This document shows, one piece after another, positions 1 through 9,197 of a stretch of DNA of 64,000 nucleotides. A model generated the notes under the pieces. The model made no database searches, was not told the DNA's origin, and saw nothing but the letters and a program-made list of their open reading frames with translations. The position numbers and the translations under genes were made by a program. The stretch comes from Bacteroidota bacterium (GTDB lineage: Bacteria; Bacteroidota; Ignavibacteria; Kryptoniales; JAKASW01). The stretch spans positions 1 through 64,000 of the forward strand of contig JAJYRM010000006.1 of NCBI GenBank assembly GCA_021794075.1. Direction: 5' to 3'. The number at the start of each line of letters is the position of its first letter. Within the stretch, counting starts at the first letter, position 1.

Positions 1-1101
1 GTCGGCGGCATTCACGCGTCCGACCACTATGCCGCCCTAGCGGATATCGATATGTCTAACAGTGCGAAGTCCGGAGAAGCAAATAGCTTGGCTGAAGGAA
101 GAAGCAGAGTCGAGCCCCTTCCGATTCTTTCATATGATACTGACATCGGATTTGGTTACGGGGCAAAGTTGTTTCTCTTCGACCTATTCCACGCGAATGA
201 GTCGTTCGACTTTGTGCTGTTCAACAGCACAAAAGGCGAAAGATGGTACAGAGGCGTATTTTCGTATCCCGACTTCGAATACCGTGAGGGAACCGTTTAT
301 CCTATTTCTGTCGACTTTACCTTCGATTATGATAAATGGCTTCAGAATAATTTTTACGGAATAGGAAATGGGTCGCTTTTTTCCGATCGTGAGATTTACA
401 CGAGGGCGCCTATCGAATTGGCCCTGACATTCAGTCGGGGGGTCACGCGCGAAGTGGTCGGCCAGGTTATCGCGAAATATGAAAGGATAGAAAATTACGG
501 CTTCGATTCCACCAGCGTACTGAAGTTGCTGCCGCCGTCATTGAATGCTTCTGCCGCCAGGTACGCGTCGATCGGGGTCGATATCCGTTACGACACGAGA
601 AACAGTTTTATCAATCCTACATCGGGAGCCGTGCTGCAGGCTGAGTCAGAGTACGCTCCTAATCGCGTGGCAGGGAACGTTTCATTCTTGCGGTTGGCGA
701 TGTGGTCACAATACTACTATACTCTTTTCTATCCAACTACGGCGCTTGCGCTCCGCGTGGGGCTGCAGCAGGTTGTCGGCAGCAATCTCCCGGTCCAGGT
801 GCTCACTTCGCTCGGCGGAAATAGCACGCTTCGTGGGTTCACTCAGGACAGGTTCCTCGACAAAGCGATGGCTCTCATGAACGCGGAAGTGAGGTTCCCA
901 ATTTTCTGGAGAGTGGGCGGGGTTGTCGGTGTCGATGCCGGTAAGGTATGGCATAGTTTTGCGGACGCGGATCTGCGAAATTGGGCGGCAAATTCCGTGG
1001 CGGGCCTCAGGCTCTACATGGACAATTTTGTCGTTCGTGCCGATTTCGGATTTGGCCCTGAAGGAACGGGCTTCTATTTCAATTTTGGGCAAGTCTTCTA
1101 A
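1..1101 (+). CDS. Omp85/surface-antigen (D15) family outer-membrane barrel, 5'-partial
   Basis: The reading frame is open from base 1 without a stop, so the gene begins upstream of the window; the ATG at 52 is probably internal. The visible 366 codons read as alternating amphipathic strands rich in aromatic residues (for example YDTRNSFINPTSGA). They contain the L6-loop type motif LGGNSTLRGF and end in a terminal phenylalanine (YFNFGQVF), as expected for a 16-strand Omp85 barrel in the outer membrane. No POTRA domain is seen, so either it lies upstream or this is a barrel-only patatin/D15-type member. Its substrate cannot be told. A second, complete barrel of the same broad family lies at 16878-18185. 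Confidence 0.75.
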   Translation, partial: VGGIHASDHYAALADIDMSNSAKSGEANSLAEGRSRVEPLPILSYDTDIGFGYGAKLFLFDLFHANESFDFVLFNSTKGERWYRGVFSYPDFEYREGTVYPISVDFTFDYDKWLQNNFYGIGNGSLFSDREIYTRAPIELALTFSRGVTREVVGQVIAKYERIENYGFDSTSVLKLLPPSLNASAARYASIGVDIRYDTRNSFINPTSGAVLQAESEYAPNRVAGNVSFLRLAMWSQYYYTLFYPTTALALRVGLQQVVGSNLPVQVLTSLGGNSTLRGFTQDRFLDKAMALMNAEVRFPIFWRVGGVVGVDAGKVWHSFADADLRNWAANSVAGLRLYMDNFVVRADFGFGPEGTGFYFNFGQVF

Positions 1102-1213
1102 TTTCCCGCTCCGGAATTGGCGATGCCTTGCAATGACAAGGCAATAAAATGTGTATCACATCAACTCTTCAAAAGTGTTATATTTAGCCTAAAACGATTC
1201 AGGAGAGTTGCAG

Positions 1214-2230
1214 GTGAACGACGTTACAGTTTCGAAAGCGGAACTCTGGTACAATGCGTTTCGTGGTTTCTATAGAAAAGAGCTGCCAATCGAAAAACTT
1301 GATCCCATTTCGAGGTGGCTTTACGCTTCACGAAGTATAATCCTGGTGATTTCAGCGCAGGCGGCGATAATAGCCGGGCTGCTCGCCATTCGGGCGGGAT
1401 CATTCAATGGTTTATTTTTCATATTGCTACTTGTGGGCCTGGTTGTCGCCCACGCCGTGAGTAATCTCTCCAACGACTATTTCGGATTTCACAGGGGACA
1501 CGATACTCCGGCATCCCCGAGAATGAGATACACGCTTCATCCGCTCGCGAGCAATATGATGAACGTGAAATCCCTGAAGAGGGGAATTTGGTCACTGGTT
1601 ACTGTCGGTGTCCTGATAGCGATCTACTTCACGGTTGTAAGAGGTCCCGTGGCCGCAATCTTCGCAGCTTTAGGGCTCGGCATACTGTACTGGTACGATG
1701 GAGCTCCCCGTGACTTGAAAAGCATAGGACTCGGCGAAATTGCCACCTTGATAGTGTGGGGGCCTTTAATGATAGGAGGCGGTTTCTTCTGCATGACGGG
1801 AAAAATTTCGACGCCTGCCTTCCTTGCTTCGATTCCATATGGGCTAGGTGTTATGTCTATACTTGTCGGCAAACACATCGATCAGATGGAGTTCGACCAG
1901 ACACAGAGTCAGAAGACTCTTCCGATCGTGCTGGGAGAAAAACGCGCCCGCGTCTTCAACCAGACTTCGATCTTCCTCATGTATTTTGTAGTACTTGTGC
2001 TGGTCGTCCTTGGCTACGTCACGCCGTTCGCGCTTCTCGTGTTCTTGAATTTTCCTCGTGCCTGGAAGGCGATGGGGGTCTTTTCCAAGCCTCGCCCCGA
2101 TTCTGCGCCTGAAGGTTATATCGGTTGGCCGCTCTGGTACCACAGGTTCAGCCTGGTACACAACAAGAGGTTCGGCTGGCTGTACATACTGGGGTTGGCA
2201 CTCGGCGCGGCGTACGCGTTAGTGTTCTGA
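1214..2230 (+). CDS. UbiA-family prenyltransferase (menaquinone/1,4-dihydroxy-2-naphthoate type)
   Basis: An integral membrane protein of about 338 residues with eight or nine hydrophobic helices. It has two aspartate-containing loops typical of UbiA enzymes: NLSNDYFGFHRGHD near residue 90 and DQMEFDQTQ near residue 220. These bind the Mg-diphosphate of a polyprenyl donor. The family attaches polyprenyl chains to aromatic acceptors in quinone synthesis. The context (ubiX at 9190 and an amidohydrolase at 36851) would fit menaquinone synthesis, but the acceptor is inferred. A TTG at 1208 directly abuts the AGGAGAG ribosome site (1201-1207); the GTG at 1214 leaves a six-base spacer and is the better start. 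MenA and MqnP are both possible. Confidence 0.8.
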   Translation: MNDVTVSKAELWYNAFRGFYRKELPIEKLDPISRWLYASRSIILVISAQAAIIAGLLAIRAGSFNGLFFILLLVGLVVAHAVSNLSNDYFGFHRGHDTPASPRMRYTLHPLASNMMNVKSLKRGIWSLVTVGVLIAIYFTVVRGPVAAIFAALGLGILYWYDGAPRDLKSIGLGEIATLIVWGPLMIGGGFFCMTGKISTPAFLASIPYGLGVMSILVGKHIDQMEFDQTQSQKTLPIVLGEKRARVFNQTSIFLMYFVVLVLVVLGYVTPFALLVFLNFPRAWKAMGVFSKPRPDSAPEGYIGWPLWYHRFSLVHNKRFGWLYILGLALGAAYALVF

Positions 2231-2374
2231 TTGGATTGGCGGCGACTCGTTAGTCCTTCTTGACTAATTCTTATTCCCGCTCAATGCTACACATCGCTGA
2301 AAAATCGATTGTCTCTTTGGTTATAAAGGCAGTTTAGAAAAAGGACGATGATCCGTACACTATCCTGATTCGAA

Positions 2375-4228
2375 ATGGAACGGAAGAAGATACTTTGGGT
2401 TAGGCTTGATGCCATCGGCGACAACCTCCTCGCCGCATCGATGCTGCCGCACATTTACGAAAAGTTTGGACACGCGGCTATTACCGTCGTGTGCCAGAAA
2501 CACATAGCGGAACTGTATCGGGCGAGTCCATACGTGGAAAGAGTTGTCGGCGTCGACAAGATGGCTATGTTTCTCGACACGAAATACAGGAATGAAATCC
2601 TCCTTGAGCTTCGAAGCCGTGAGTTTGATTTAGCGCTCGATTCTACATGCTCGTGGGAACAGCTGGCCGACTTTCTCGTGGTCGGAAGCCTGGCGAAGGA
2701 AAAGGTTGCCTTCAGGAATTCGGCGGCGGTCGCTAAGAACGTGAAGGGGAAGCGAGATGGAATATTCACTACTCTCCTCGAATTTAGTTCCATCTACGAG
2801 CCGGAACTTGAGAAGTACCGTGAGTTTCTCGCGGGCATTGGCATAAATGCTCCGGCCTTGAATTCGACAGTGTGGATCCCCGAAGAAGACGACGCGTTTG
2901 CCGCGGACTTTTTTGGAAAGAATAAATTGCGGCCCGAGAAAACAATGGCGCTTTTTGCTTTCGGGCGCTCTCATCTTAGGACCTACCCTTTCTACGGAAA
3001 CGCGCTTGAAGAGGTATGCGCCGAAAACGACTTCTCGATCCTGGCGTTTGGAGATGCACCGGCGTATGGATTCAACCAGAACTGTCTTAACGAAATCAAT
3101 GCCAGATCCATCAACCTTAGCGGTAAGACTACGCTTCTCCAAACCGCAGCGCTCATGAAGAGATGTCGCATTGCCGTCGGTGCCGAGACAGGTTTGGCTC
3201 ACATGGCTTGCGCGGTGGATATACCGAACGTAGTGGTCCTGGGGGGAGGGCACTATGGGCGGTTCATGCCATATGCGCGGAAAACATCTGTCGTCGCGCT
3301 CCCGCTGGATTGCTACTGGTGCGATTGGACATGCAAATACGAGTACTCTCATTGTGTAGTCAACATTGCACCTGAAGTTGTAGAAACTGCGGTGCGTGAG
3401 ACTCTAAGCACCGAAAGCGCCAGGCCCCGTCTATTTTTACATCCCGCCTCCCGTTGGACCAAGAGTTCGGCAGAACCAGCCTGGCAGATGCCTGACAAAT
3501 TCACGACTTCTGACAACGTAGATATCATATCCGTTGAGTTTAACAGAAAATATCCTGCCGGAAGGATTTCCAGGCGCGACCTGGAATCGAAATTTGCCAT
3601 GCACAACGATGCGGAAATGCCGAAGAGTGTAGCAGAAGCGTTGGAGAGTGCCGGTGGATTGCGCAGGGCGGGAGAATCTGCAAAGGCCCTCGAAATACTT
3701 GAGGACGCAATCCAGAAGAATCCGGGATTCCCCCCGCTCCTAAATATGAAAGGAGAGCTGTATGTCGAAGAAGGCCGCATGGAGGAGGCTCGCGCGATCT
3801 TTTTCGGTATTATAACTTTGATCCCTTTCCACACGGACGCCATGAACAATATCGCTGTGCTTGACATACTACAGAAAAGATACGATTCCGCGATCGGTGT
3901 CTTAAAGAGGCTTCTGGAAGTGGAACCGGACAACAAGGTAGCGCTCTCCAATCTGCGCTTTATCGAGAAAGAGCTCAACCTAAGGAATGAACTCCTCAAC
4001 GCCGAGCAGCTCATCATAAACGAAGATCTCGACTCCGCGCGTCAAGTTCTTGATTCGATCTTAAAAGAGTATCCGGATAACGAGGACGCGCTTTCGGACC
4101 TTGCGGTGGTCGAGGCGAGAGACGGAAGGAGCGGTGAGGCGCTTCGACTGCTTCAGCGCGTGCTTGCCGGAAACCCGGATAACGAGTTTGCAGCGAAGCT
4201 TCTTGAGAAAGTCCTTCTGGGACAATAG
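2375..4228 (+). CDS. Glycosyltransferase family 9 (heptosyltransferase-like) fused to C-terminal TPR repeats
   Basis: Residues 1 to about 345 look like an ADP-heptose:LPS heptosyltransferase fold. The N-terminal loop RLDAIGDNLLAASMLP matches the GT9 nucleotide-sugar motif, and GAETGLAHMACAV is the conserved C-lobe motif. A Cys cluster (CYWCDWTCKYEYSHC) lies close after it. From about residue 410 the protein changes to helical tetratricopeptide repeats (for example LRRAGESAKALEILEDAI and MEEARAIFFGIITLIPFH) that run to the end. GT9 enzymes act in the cytoplasm on lipopolysaccharide or surface-glycan cores; the TPR tail suggests docking to a partner. The fusion (617 aa against about 350 for a plain GT9) is unusual. 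No other LPS gene lies next to it, so the acceptor is unknown. Confidence 0.82.
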   Translation: MERKKILWVRLDAIGDNLLAASMLPHIYEKFGHAAITVVCQKHIAELYRASPYVERVVGVDKMAMFLDTKYRNEILLELRSREFDLALDSTCSWEQLADFLVVGSLAKEKVAFRNSAAVAKNVKGKRDGIFTTLLEFSSIYEPELEKYREFLAGIGINAPALNSTVWIPEEDDAFAADFFGKNKLRPEKTMALFAFGRSHLRTYPFYGNALEEVCAENDFSILAFGDAPAYGFNQNCLNEINARSINLSGKTTLLQTAALMKRCRIAVGAETGLAHMACAVDIPNVVVLGGGHYGRFMPYARKTSVVALPLDCYWCDWTCKYEYSHCVVNIAPEVVETAVRETLSTESARPRLFLHPASRWTKSSAEPAWQMPDKFTTSDNVDIISVEFNRKYPAGRISRRDLESKFAMHNDAEMPKSVAEALESAGGLRRAGESAKALEILEDAIQKNPGFPPLLNMKGELYVEEGRMEEARAIFFGIITLIPFHTDAMNNIAVLDILQKRYDSAIGVLKRLLEVEPDNKVALSNLRFIEKELNLRNELLNAEQLIINEDLDSARQVLDSILKEYPDNEDALSDLAVVEARDGRSGEALRLLQRVLAGNPDNEFAAKLLEKVLLGQ

Positions 4229-4400
4229 CCATTGATGCTCTAGCATCTGCCATCTTTGCCCTTCTCCATCTTCTGCCATTTTCAAATTCCTTTTCATGAC
4301 GCTACATCTGACAGCCATGCAAGTTGCCCGTTCTGTGGATTCCCGGCATTTTCTTTTGTAGAATTCTCAAAGATCCGCAGGCAAGATTCAGGAGGGAGAA

Positions 4401-4541
4401 ATGAAAAGGGCGTCAAGCATGAGTGTCGTTCTGGATCGGGTTTCAATTTGCGTGTTAGCCATTGCGGCCGCGGTAAACCTATGGGGTTGCACAAGCATTC
4501 AACCGCTCGTGGTCGTGCGAAGCGTCGATGTTAACGGGTGA
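4401..4541 (+). CDS. Small putative lipoprotein (46 aa)
   Basis: A short frame starting at ATG 4401 directly after a strong GGAGGGAG ribosome site (4391-4398). It encodes a positively charged start (MKRASSM), a hydrophobic stretch (VSICVLAIAAAVNLW) and a lipobox-like WGC at residues 28-30. Only 16 residues follow the putative lipidated cysteine. It ends in TGA 48 bases before tsaD. It may be a real micro-lipoprotein, or the start of a longer gene cut off by a stop. The good ribosome site and signal-peptide shape argue for translation. No function can be assigned. Confidence 0.45.
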   Translation: MKRASSMSVVLDRVSICVLAIAAAVNLWGCTSIQPLVVVRSVDVNG

Positions 4542-4588
4542 ATCAATTGAAGCTTGTAAATGTTTGACGTTAATTTTATAATTCATTC

Positions 4589-5602
4589 ATGAATCTTCTG
4601 GCAATAGAGAGCTCATGCGACGAATGTTCGGCCGCGGTTCTTAAAGACGGCGCGCTTAAGTCGGTCGTGATTTCATCGCAGCTCATACATAGTGAATACG
4701 GCGGAGTGGTACCGGAGCTTGCCTCGCGCGCGCATATGGAGCTCATAGTACCTGTAGTCGAGGAGAGTCTCAAGAAAGCATCGGCTTCCAAGGAAGAGAT
4801 AGATTCCGTGGCGGTCACTTACGGACCTGGGCTCGCGGGATCCCTTATCGTCGGTATTAGTTTCGCAAAAGCCTTCGCATCCTCGCGTGGTATACCTGTT
4901 GTCGGCGTCAATCATATGGAAGGCCACCTTTACTCGGCATTCCTCGAGGACGATAAGCCTGAATTCCCGTTTATCGCGCTCGTCGTGAGCGGTGGTCACA
5001 CCATGCTCATTCATGTGAGGGAGCCTTTCACGCATGACCTCCTGGGGCAGACGCGGGATGACGCGGCAGGCGAGGCTTTCGACAAGGTCGCCAAGCTTCT
5101 CGGACTCGGATACCCGGGCGGTCCGGTCATCGACAAGATGGCAAAGGAGGGGGATCCGAAGGCGTTTAAATTTCCTCGCGCGTTCATGGATGGCGATTCG
5201 TTCGAGTTCAGCTTCTCCGGAATTAAAACAAGCGTGCTTTATCTTCTCAAGGAATTGAAATATGATCCCGACAAGCCCGATGAAAAGCTCGTTCGGGATA
5301 TCTGCGCGTCTTTCCAGGCGGCCGTGATTGACGTGTTGGTGGCGAAGGCGATTAACGCTGCGCGAAAGTTCGGCGTGAAGTCTATAGTCGTCGCGGGCGG
5401 AGTCGCGGCCAATCGCGGCCTGCGTTCCGCGCTACAGGCATCAGCCGAGTACATCGGCGCGAAGGCCTTCTTCCCGAGGCCCCTCTATTGCACGGATAAC
5501 GCGGCGATGATAGGCATCGCGGCACACTTCAAGTATCTTAAAACAGGCATGGTTACCGACCTCACCCTGAAACCAACTCCCAATCTCGCACTGAGTTTTT
5601 GA
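4589..5602 (+). CDS. tsaD: tRNA N6-adenosine threonylcarbamoyltransferase TsaD
   Basis: This enzyme transfers the threonylcarbamoyl group from its adenylate to A37 of ANN-decoding tRNAs (t6A). The 337 residues match the usual Kae1/TsaD length. It starts with MNLLAIESSCDECSAAV, the family signature. The metal-binding HxxxH is at H109/H113 (NHMEGH), followed by the ATPase-fold motifs FIALVVSGGHT, GEAFDKVAKLLGLGYPGG and VAGGVAANRGLR. The near-C-terminal CTDNAAMIG contains the conserved aspartate. No clear Shine-Dalgarno site precedes the ATG. It is followed after one base by trpA, so the genes are probably cotranscribed. Confidence 0.97.
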   Translation: MNLLAIESSCDECSAAVLKDGALKSVVISSQLIHSEYGGVVPELASRAHMELIVPVVEESLKKASASKEEIDSVAVTYGPGLAGSLIVGISFAKAFASSRGIPVVGVNHMEGHLYSAFLEDDKPEFPFIALVVSGGHTMLIHVREPFTHDLLGQTRDDAAGEAFDKVAKLLGLGYPGGPVIDKMAKEGDPKAFKFPRAFMDGDSFEFSFSGIKTSVLYLLKELKYDPDKPDEKLVRDICASFQAAVIDVLVAKAINAARKFGVKSIVVAGGVAANRGLRSALQASAEYIGAKAFFPRPLYCTDNAAMIGIAAHFKYLKTGMVTDLTLKPTPNLALSF

Positions 5603-5603
5603 A

Positions 5604-6407
5604 TTGAACAGAATCAAAGGAATGTTAGAAAAGGCCGTCCGGAACGGCAGCGGCAGAAAATTGCTGAGTGTGTACATGATGCCCGGATTTCCGCACAAGG
5701 ATTCCGCGTTGAGGATCCTTACGGCGGCGGAAAAGGCGGGTGTGGACTTCGTGGAACTTGGCGTTCCGTTCAGCGATCCGCTCGCCGACGGGCCGGTAAT
5801 TCAGCGGGCCGCGCAAGTCGCAATAACAAATGGCGTGACGCCTTCCGCAATCCTATCGATGGTGAAAGAGTTCCGGAAAAATTCAGAGCTTCCAATTATT
5901 CTGATGGGCTATGTGAATTCTTTCTTGAACGGCATTGGCAAGAACTTCGCTACCAGGCTTCGCGATGCCGGCGTGGACGGCGTAATAATACCTGACCTTT
6001 CGTACGAAGAATCCCGCGATGTGAGGGAGGAAATCGAGAAGGCTGGCTTGAGTATCGTGCTCCTGGTCGCTCCGACTTCCGGCGCAGACAGGATCGCCCG
6101 GCTCGACGAAGCGACCACCGACTTCAGCTACTGCGTATCCGTGACCGGCGTTACCGGAGCCAGGAAAAATCTCGTGAGCGACGAAGTTAAATCATTCCTG
6201 CAGCTTGTCGGGAAGACCGCCAGGAAGCCATTCGTCGTGGGATTCGGCATCTCGACGCCGGAGGCAGCCTACGAGATCTCGCGCTACGCGAACGGAATCG
6301 TCGTGGGATCGGCATTCTTACAGGCAATCTCCGATGCGCCAAAAGGGGGAGAAGCTGAGAAGGCTTCGACATTTCTTAAGGGTCTCAGAACGGCAATCGA
6401 CAAATGA
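5604..6407 (+). CDS. trpA: Tryptophan synthase alpha subunit
   Basis: Cleaves indole-3-glycerol phosphate to indole and glyceraldehyde 3-phosphate, passing indole to TrpB. A TIM barrel of 267 residues with the active-site glutamate in VELGVPFSDPLADGPVIQ and the aspartate in GVIIPDLSYEE. The phosphate-binding loops are near FVVGFGIS and GIVVGSAF. The TTG at 5604, one base after the tsaD stop, is preferred over ATG 5622 because the resulting MNRIKGML opening is typical for the family. No trpB or other trp gene is present in the window. Its stop overlaps the start of the chorismate mutase gene (ATGA). Confidence 0.96.
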   Translation: MNRIKGMLEKAVRNGSGRKLLSVYMMPGFPHKDSALRILTAAEKAGVDFVELGVPFSDPLADGPVIQRAAQVAITNGVTPSAILSMVKEFRKNSELPIILMGYVNSFLNGIGKNFATRLRDAGVDGVIIPDLSYEESRDVREEIEKAGLSIVLLVAPTSGADRIARLDEATTDFSYCVSVTGVTGARKNLVSDEVKSFLQLVGKTARKPFVVGFGISTPEAAYEISRYANGIVVGSAFLQAISDAPKGGEAEKASTFLKGLRTAIDK

Positions 6408-6736
6408 GCGGAATGAAATCGCTGAGAAGGAAGATCGATCTGCTTGATAAGCTGATCGTAAGGCTTCTCAACAGGAGAGCGAGATACGCGGATGAAATTG
6501 GAAAGATAAAGGAAAAGCTCGGTCTCGAAGTTTATTCACCCGAAAGAGAGAAAAAGGTTTTTGAAAACGTTAGCAAGGCCAACCCCGGTCCTCTGACCGA
6601 CGAGGCTGTAAGAAGGGTGTACGAAAGAATAATAGACGAATCGAGACGCCTGGAGCGTGAAAGCGTTGAAGAGAGGCGGACGTCGATCGTCCCGGGGAAA
6701 CGCCGCAAGCATTCATCAAAGGAATCTCCGGACTAA
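6404..6736 (+). CDS. Chorismate mutase, AroQ class
   Basis: A 110-residue all-helical protein that rearranges chorismate to prephenate, the entry to phenylalanine and tyrosine. It shows the AroQ pattern: RRKIDLLDKLIVRLLNRRAR near the N-terminus, KIKEKLGLEVYSPEREKKVF in the middle, and a final helix RRVYERIIDESRRLER that supplies active-site residues. The C-terminal tail is basic and probably disordered. It overlaps trpA by four bases (ATGA) and is followed by mltG after eight bases. Free-standing rather than fused to DAHP synthase or prephenate dehydratase. Confidence 0.9.
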   Translation: MSGMKSLRRKIDLLDKLIVRLLNRRARYADEIGKIKEKLGLEVYSPEREKKVFENVSKANPGPLTDEAVRRVYERIIDESRRLERESVEERRTSIVPGKRRKHSSKESPD

Positions 6737-6744
6737 GGAGATTT

Positions 6745-7749
6745 ATGAGCGACAAGAGGGACTTTAAACGCGTTGTCCAAGGCACTCTTGCGATAATCGC
6801 CGTCGCGTGGCTGGTAGCCTTCGTGGCGCCGATTCACAGCGCGGGGGGAAAGGGAATCATCCTGACTATTCAGCGCGGCGAATCTGCCGATCAGGTTTAT
6901 TCAACCATCACTCGTTCCCATGTCGTCTCCAATATTGTGCTCTTCAGGATCTTCTCAAAAATCTTTGGCATCGATCGCAAGATAAAGGCGGGGAAGTATT
7001 TGCTTTCCGGATATTACTCTGACTACGATGTCATGAGGCTCATCTCTGCAGGGAAAAGCAACCTTCTTGTTTCCGTGACGATTCCAGAGGGGATGGATAC
7101 TAGGCAGATAGCCGAGATATGCCACCATGATCTCGGTGTGGATTCCGCTGCATTCGCGAGAGAAGCGCTCGGGGACTCAATGGCCGAAGTTCTTGGGGTA
7201 CCGTCATCGAATCTGGAGGGGTACTTATTTCCTGACACGTACGACTTTTATTACGGCACTAAGCCGGGCGAAATAATGAAGCGGATGACGGATGAGTTTA
7301 AATTTTATTTCAATGATTCGCTGAAGGAACGCGCGCGCGTTATGGGCTACACGGTCAACCAGATCATGACCATGGCATCGATAGTAGAAGCGGAGGCGCA
7401 GATCGATTCGGAAAGAGCCATCATCGCAAGCGTTTATTACAACCGGCTGAGGAAGCGTATGCCTCTCGACGCCGATCCGACAATCGAGTACGCGCTAGGG
7501 AAGCATACCGAGATCTATTATAAGGATCTGCACATCAAGTCGCCTTACAATACGTATGAAAACTACGGTCTTCCTCCGACCCCGATATGCAGCCCCGGTT
7601 TGAAGTCCATAATGGCGGCTCTGTATCCCGACACGACGGATTATCTTTACTTCGTGGCAAACGGGAAAGGCGGGCATGTATTCACCGTAACTTTCAGAGC
7701 CCACAAACGCGCCATACGTGCCTACCGACGTGCCATGATGAGAGAGTAA
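6745..7749 (+). CDS. mltG: Endolytic murein transglycosylase MltG (YceG-like)
   Basis: An inner-membrane enzyme that cuts nascent peptidoglycan strands inside the glycan. It has an N-terminal membrane anchor (residues 10-30), then a LysM-like part (IQRGESADQVYSTITRS), then the YceG domain. The catalytic glutamate is E215 in ASIVEAEAQ, and downstream are the family motifs IIASVYYNRLRKRMPLDADP and YNTYENYGLPPTPICSPG. The length of 334 residues is normal. The ribosome site AAGGAG lies just before ATG 6745. It sits in the same compact operon as trpA and the chorismate mutase. Confidence 0.96.
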   Translation: MSDKRDFKRVVQGTLAIIAVAWLVAFVAPIHSAGGKGIILTIQRGESADQVYSTITRSHVVSNIVLFRIFSKIFGIDRKIKAGKYLLSGYYSDYDVMRLISAGKSNLLVSVTIPEGMDTRQIAEICHHDLGVDSAAFAREALGDSMAEVLGVPSSNLEGYLFPDTYDFYYGTKPGEIMKRMTDEFKFYFNDSLKERARVMGYTVNQIMTMASIVEAEAQIDSERAIIASVYYNRLRKRMPLDADPTIEYALGKHTEIYYKDLHIKSPYNTYENYGLPPTPICSPGLKSIMAALYPDTTDYLYFVANGKGGHVFTVTFRAHKRAIRAYRRAMMRE

Positions 7750-7757
7750 GGGCGCCC

Positions 7758-9197
7758 ATGTCCGTTTTCTCGATCATCAGGTTTAGAATTAAACAAACGA
7801 TCTCGGGTGAGAGGTCACGGGGCATTCTCAAATTTCTCGCGCCAGATATTTTTATCGGCCTTTTTCTGGTAGTCTCTCCCGACTCCACGCGCGTGGAATA
7901 CTTCTCGGTGAGGGTGGCCATAGTGGCGACGGGCGTAGCCCTTTTCACCGCGCTCGCCGAGACAAGGAGATTTTTCTTCTCCGGTGGAGACATTGAGAGG
8001 TTCTATTTCGTGAGGCCAACGGTCTCCTCCCGGATTGCATCCATATCGGGGATGTTTGTGTTGATATTCCTAATCGTGGCCGCCGTGTTCGTACCCACAT
8101 TGCTTCTGAGTCCCGGAGGGTTTCGCTTCATTGCGAGCGGAATTCCCATGATGGTTGCATCAGTATGCGCTTCGACATCTATATATTTCTTACTTATTTT
8201 CATTTTGGCATTGGTTCCGGCGGGTGCCGCTAATCGCGCCTTAACATTTTTGCAGATATTCATGGCGCTGGCGCTGCTCGCGACATTTCAGCTTTCAGCC
8301 AGAGTTGATTTCTTGGCTGATCCCATGGTCCTGATTTTGGCTGCTCTCTTGCTGTTCTTCTCTCTTGCGATTCTGTTTGTGTTGTTGCCGTTTTCTGAGA
8401 GATTGGTTGAGAAACTCGGATACGAGAGCGAAGGCTCGATCGCAGACCTTGTCGGGATTGTTGAACGGATAAAGAAGCCGCTCCTCATTCAAAGCGACGA
8501 AGAAAAGGCCGGCCTCATGTTCTTCCTGTCAAATCTGTTCCGAAGTTCTCAGTTTAGATTGTCGACTATCGGAGTGGCAGGCACTCCGGTGATGGTGGCA
8601 GTTTACTGGTCTATGCAAAGACTCCCATTGATGAGTTTCGATCCATTCCGCCACTATTTTGCCCCAAATTATATCGCGCCGGTCGCTTCGCTTGTGGTTT
8701 CAGGAATAGTGGTCCAATACTTCCTGTCGCAGAACGTGCTAAGTTCAAGGGATCATGAGGCGGGATGGGTATTCAAGGTTCGGCGAAAGTTCGATTCCGG
8801 AAAGTTCGTCCTCGGTGTTCGGAAGGGACTCCTTCTATTTGTTCACGTGCCTGTCACGATACTGGTGTTTGTAGCGTCGCTTTTCACGAACCCGCCTGCA
8901 ATAGCCTTTGCGGTTGCTGCGACATACTATTTCATGGTACATGTGGCAGCGAGCTGGTTCTCGGTTGCCCAGAGGCGGCTTCCGTTTTCTGTGCCGTTCA
9001 CTCCGCTCGACGCCCCCGAGATGGTGAATCTGGTCTTCATGTTTGTGTATTCGTTCCTGGTTACCATGGCGCTGATATTCGCTTACGGAAGCACCGGGAA
9101 ACTTTTGATGGTGAACCTTTTAGCTTTTATCTTAATAGGTGTTCTCGAGTTTTCATCCGTGGCAATAGTGAATAAGAGGGTCAACGCAGGTGTCTGA
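7758..9197 (+). CDS. Unknown polytopic membrane protein, possibly an ABC-exporter permease-like protein
   Basis: About 479 residues with roughly ten long hydrophobic helices (for example IASISGMFVLIFLIVAAVFV) and a charged soluble segment in the middle (residues ~225-260, SIADLVGIVERIKKPLLIQS). The frame is open further upstream into mltG, but the ATG at 7758, nine bases after the mltG stop, gives a natural MSVFSIIRFRIKQ start. The overall look (cytoplasmic RFRIKQTISGE start and alternating helix hairpins) resembles ABC-2 type permeases, but no ATPase gene is adjacent, so this is only a suggestion. Its stop overlaps the GTG of ubiX. Confidence 0.7.
   Translation: MSVFSIIRFRIKQTISGERSRGILKFLAPDIFIGLFLVVSPDSTRVEYFSVRVAIVATGVALFTALAETRRFFFSGGDIERFYFVRPTVSSRIASISGMFVLIFLIVAAVFVPTLLLSPGGFRFIASGIPMMVASVCASTSIYFLLIFILALVPAGAANRALTFLQIFMALALLATFQLSARVDFLADPMVLILAALLLFFSLAILFVLLPFSERLVEKLGYESEGSIADLVGIVERIKKPLLIQSDEEKAGLMFFLSNLFRSSQFRLSTIGVAGTPVMVAVYWSMQRLPLMSFDPFRHYFAPNYIAPVASLVVSGIVVQYFLSQNVLSSRDHEAGWVFKVRRKFDSGKFVLGVRKGLLLFVHVPVTILVFVASLFTNPPAIAFAVAATYYFMVHVAASWFSVAQRRLPFSVPFTPLDAPEMVNLVFMFVYSFLVTMALIFAYGSTGKLLMVNLLAFILIGVLEFSSVAIVNKRVNAGV

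Noticed and set aside
2630-3352. A 240-codon minus-strand frame
   Set aside because: Antisense to the GT9-TPR gene and without protein-family features.
4256-4534. A 92-codon frame overlapping the small lipoprotein
   Set aside because: Wrong frame relative to the strong ribosome site; the composition is not protein-like.
7587-7757. Upstream extension of the membrane-protein frame into mltG
   Set aside because: The extension is basic and unlike a membrane protein start; ATG 7758 after the mltG stop is natural.
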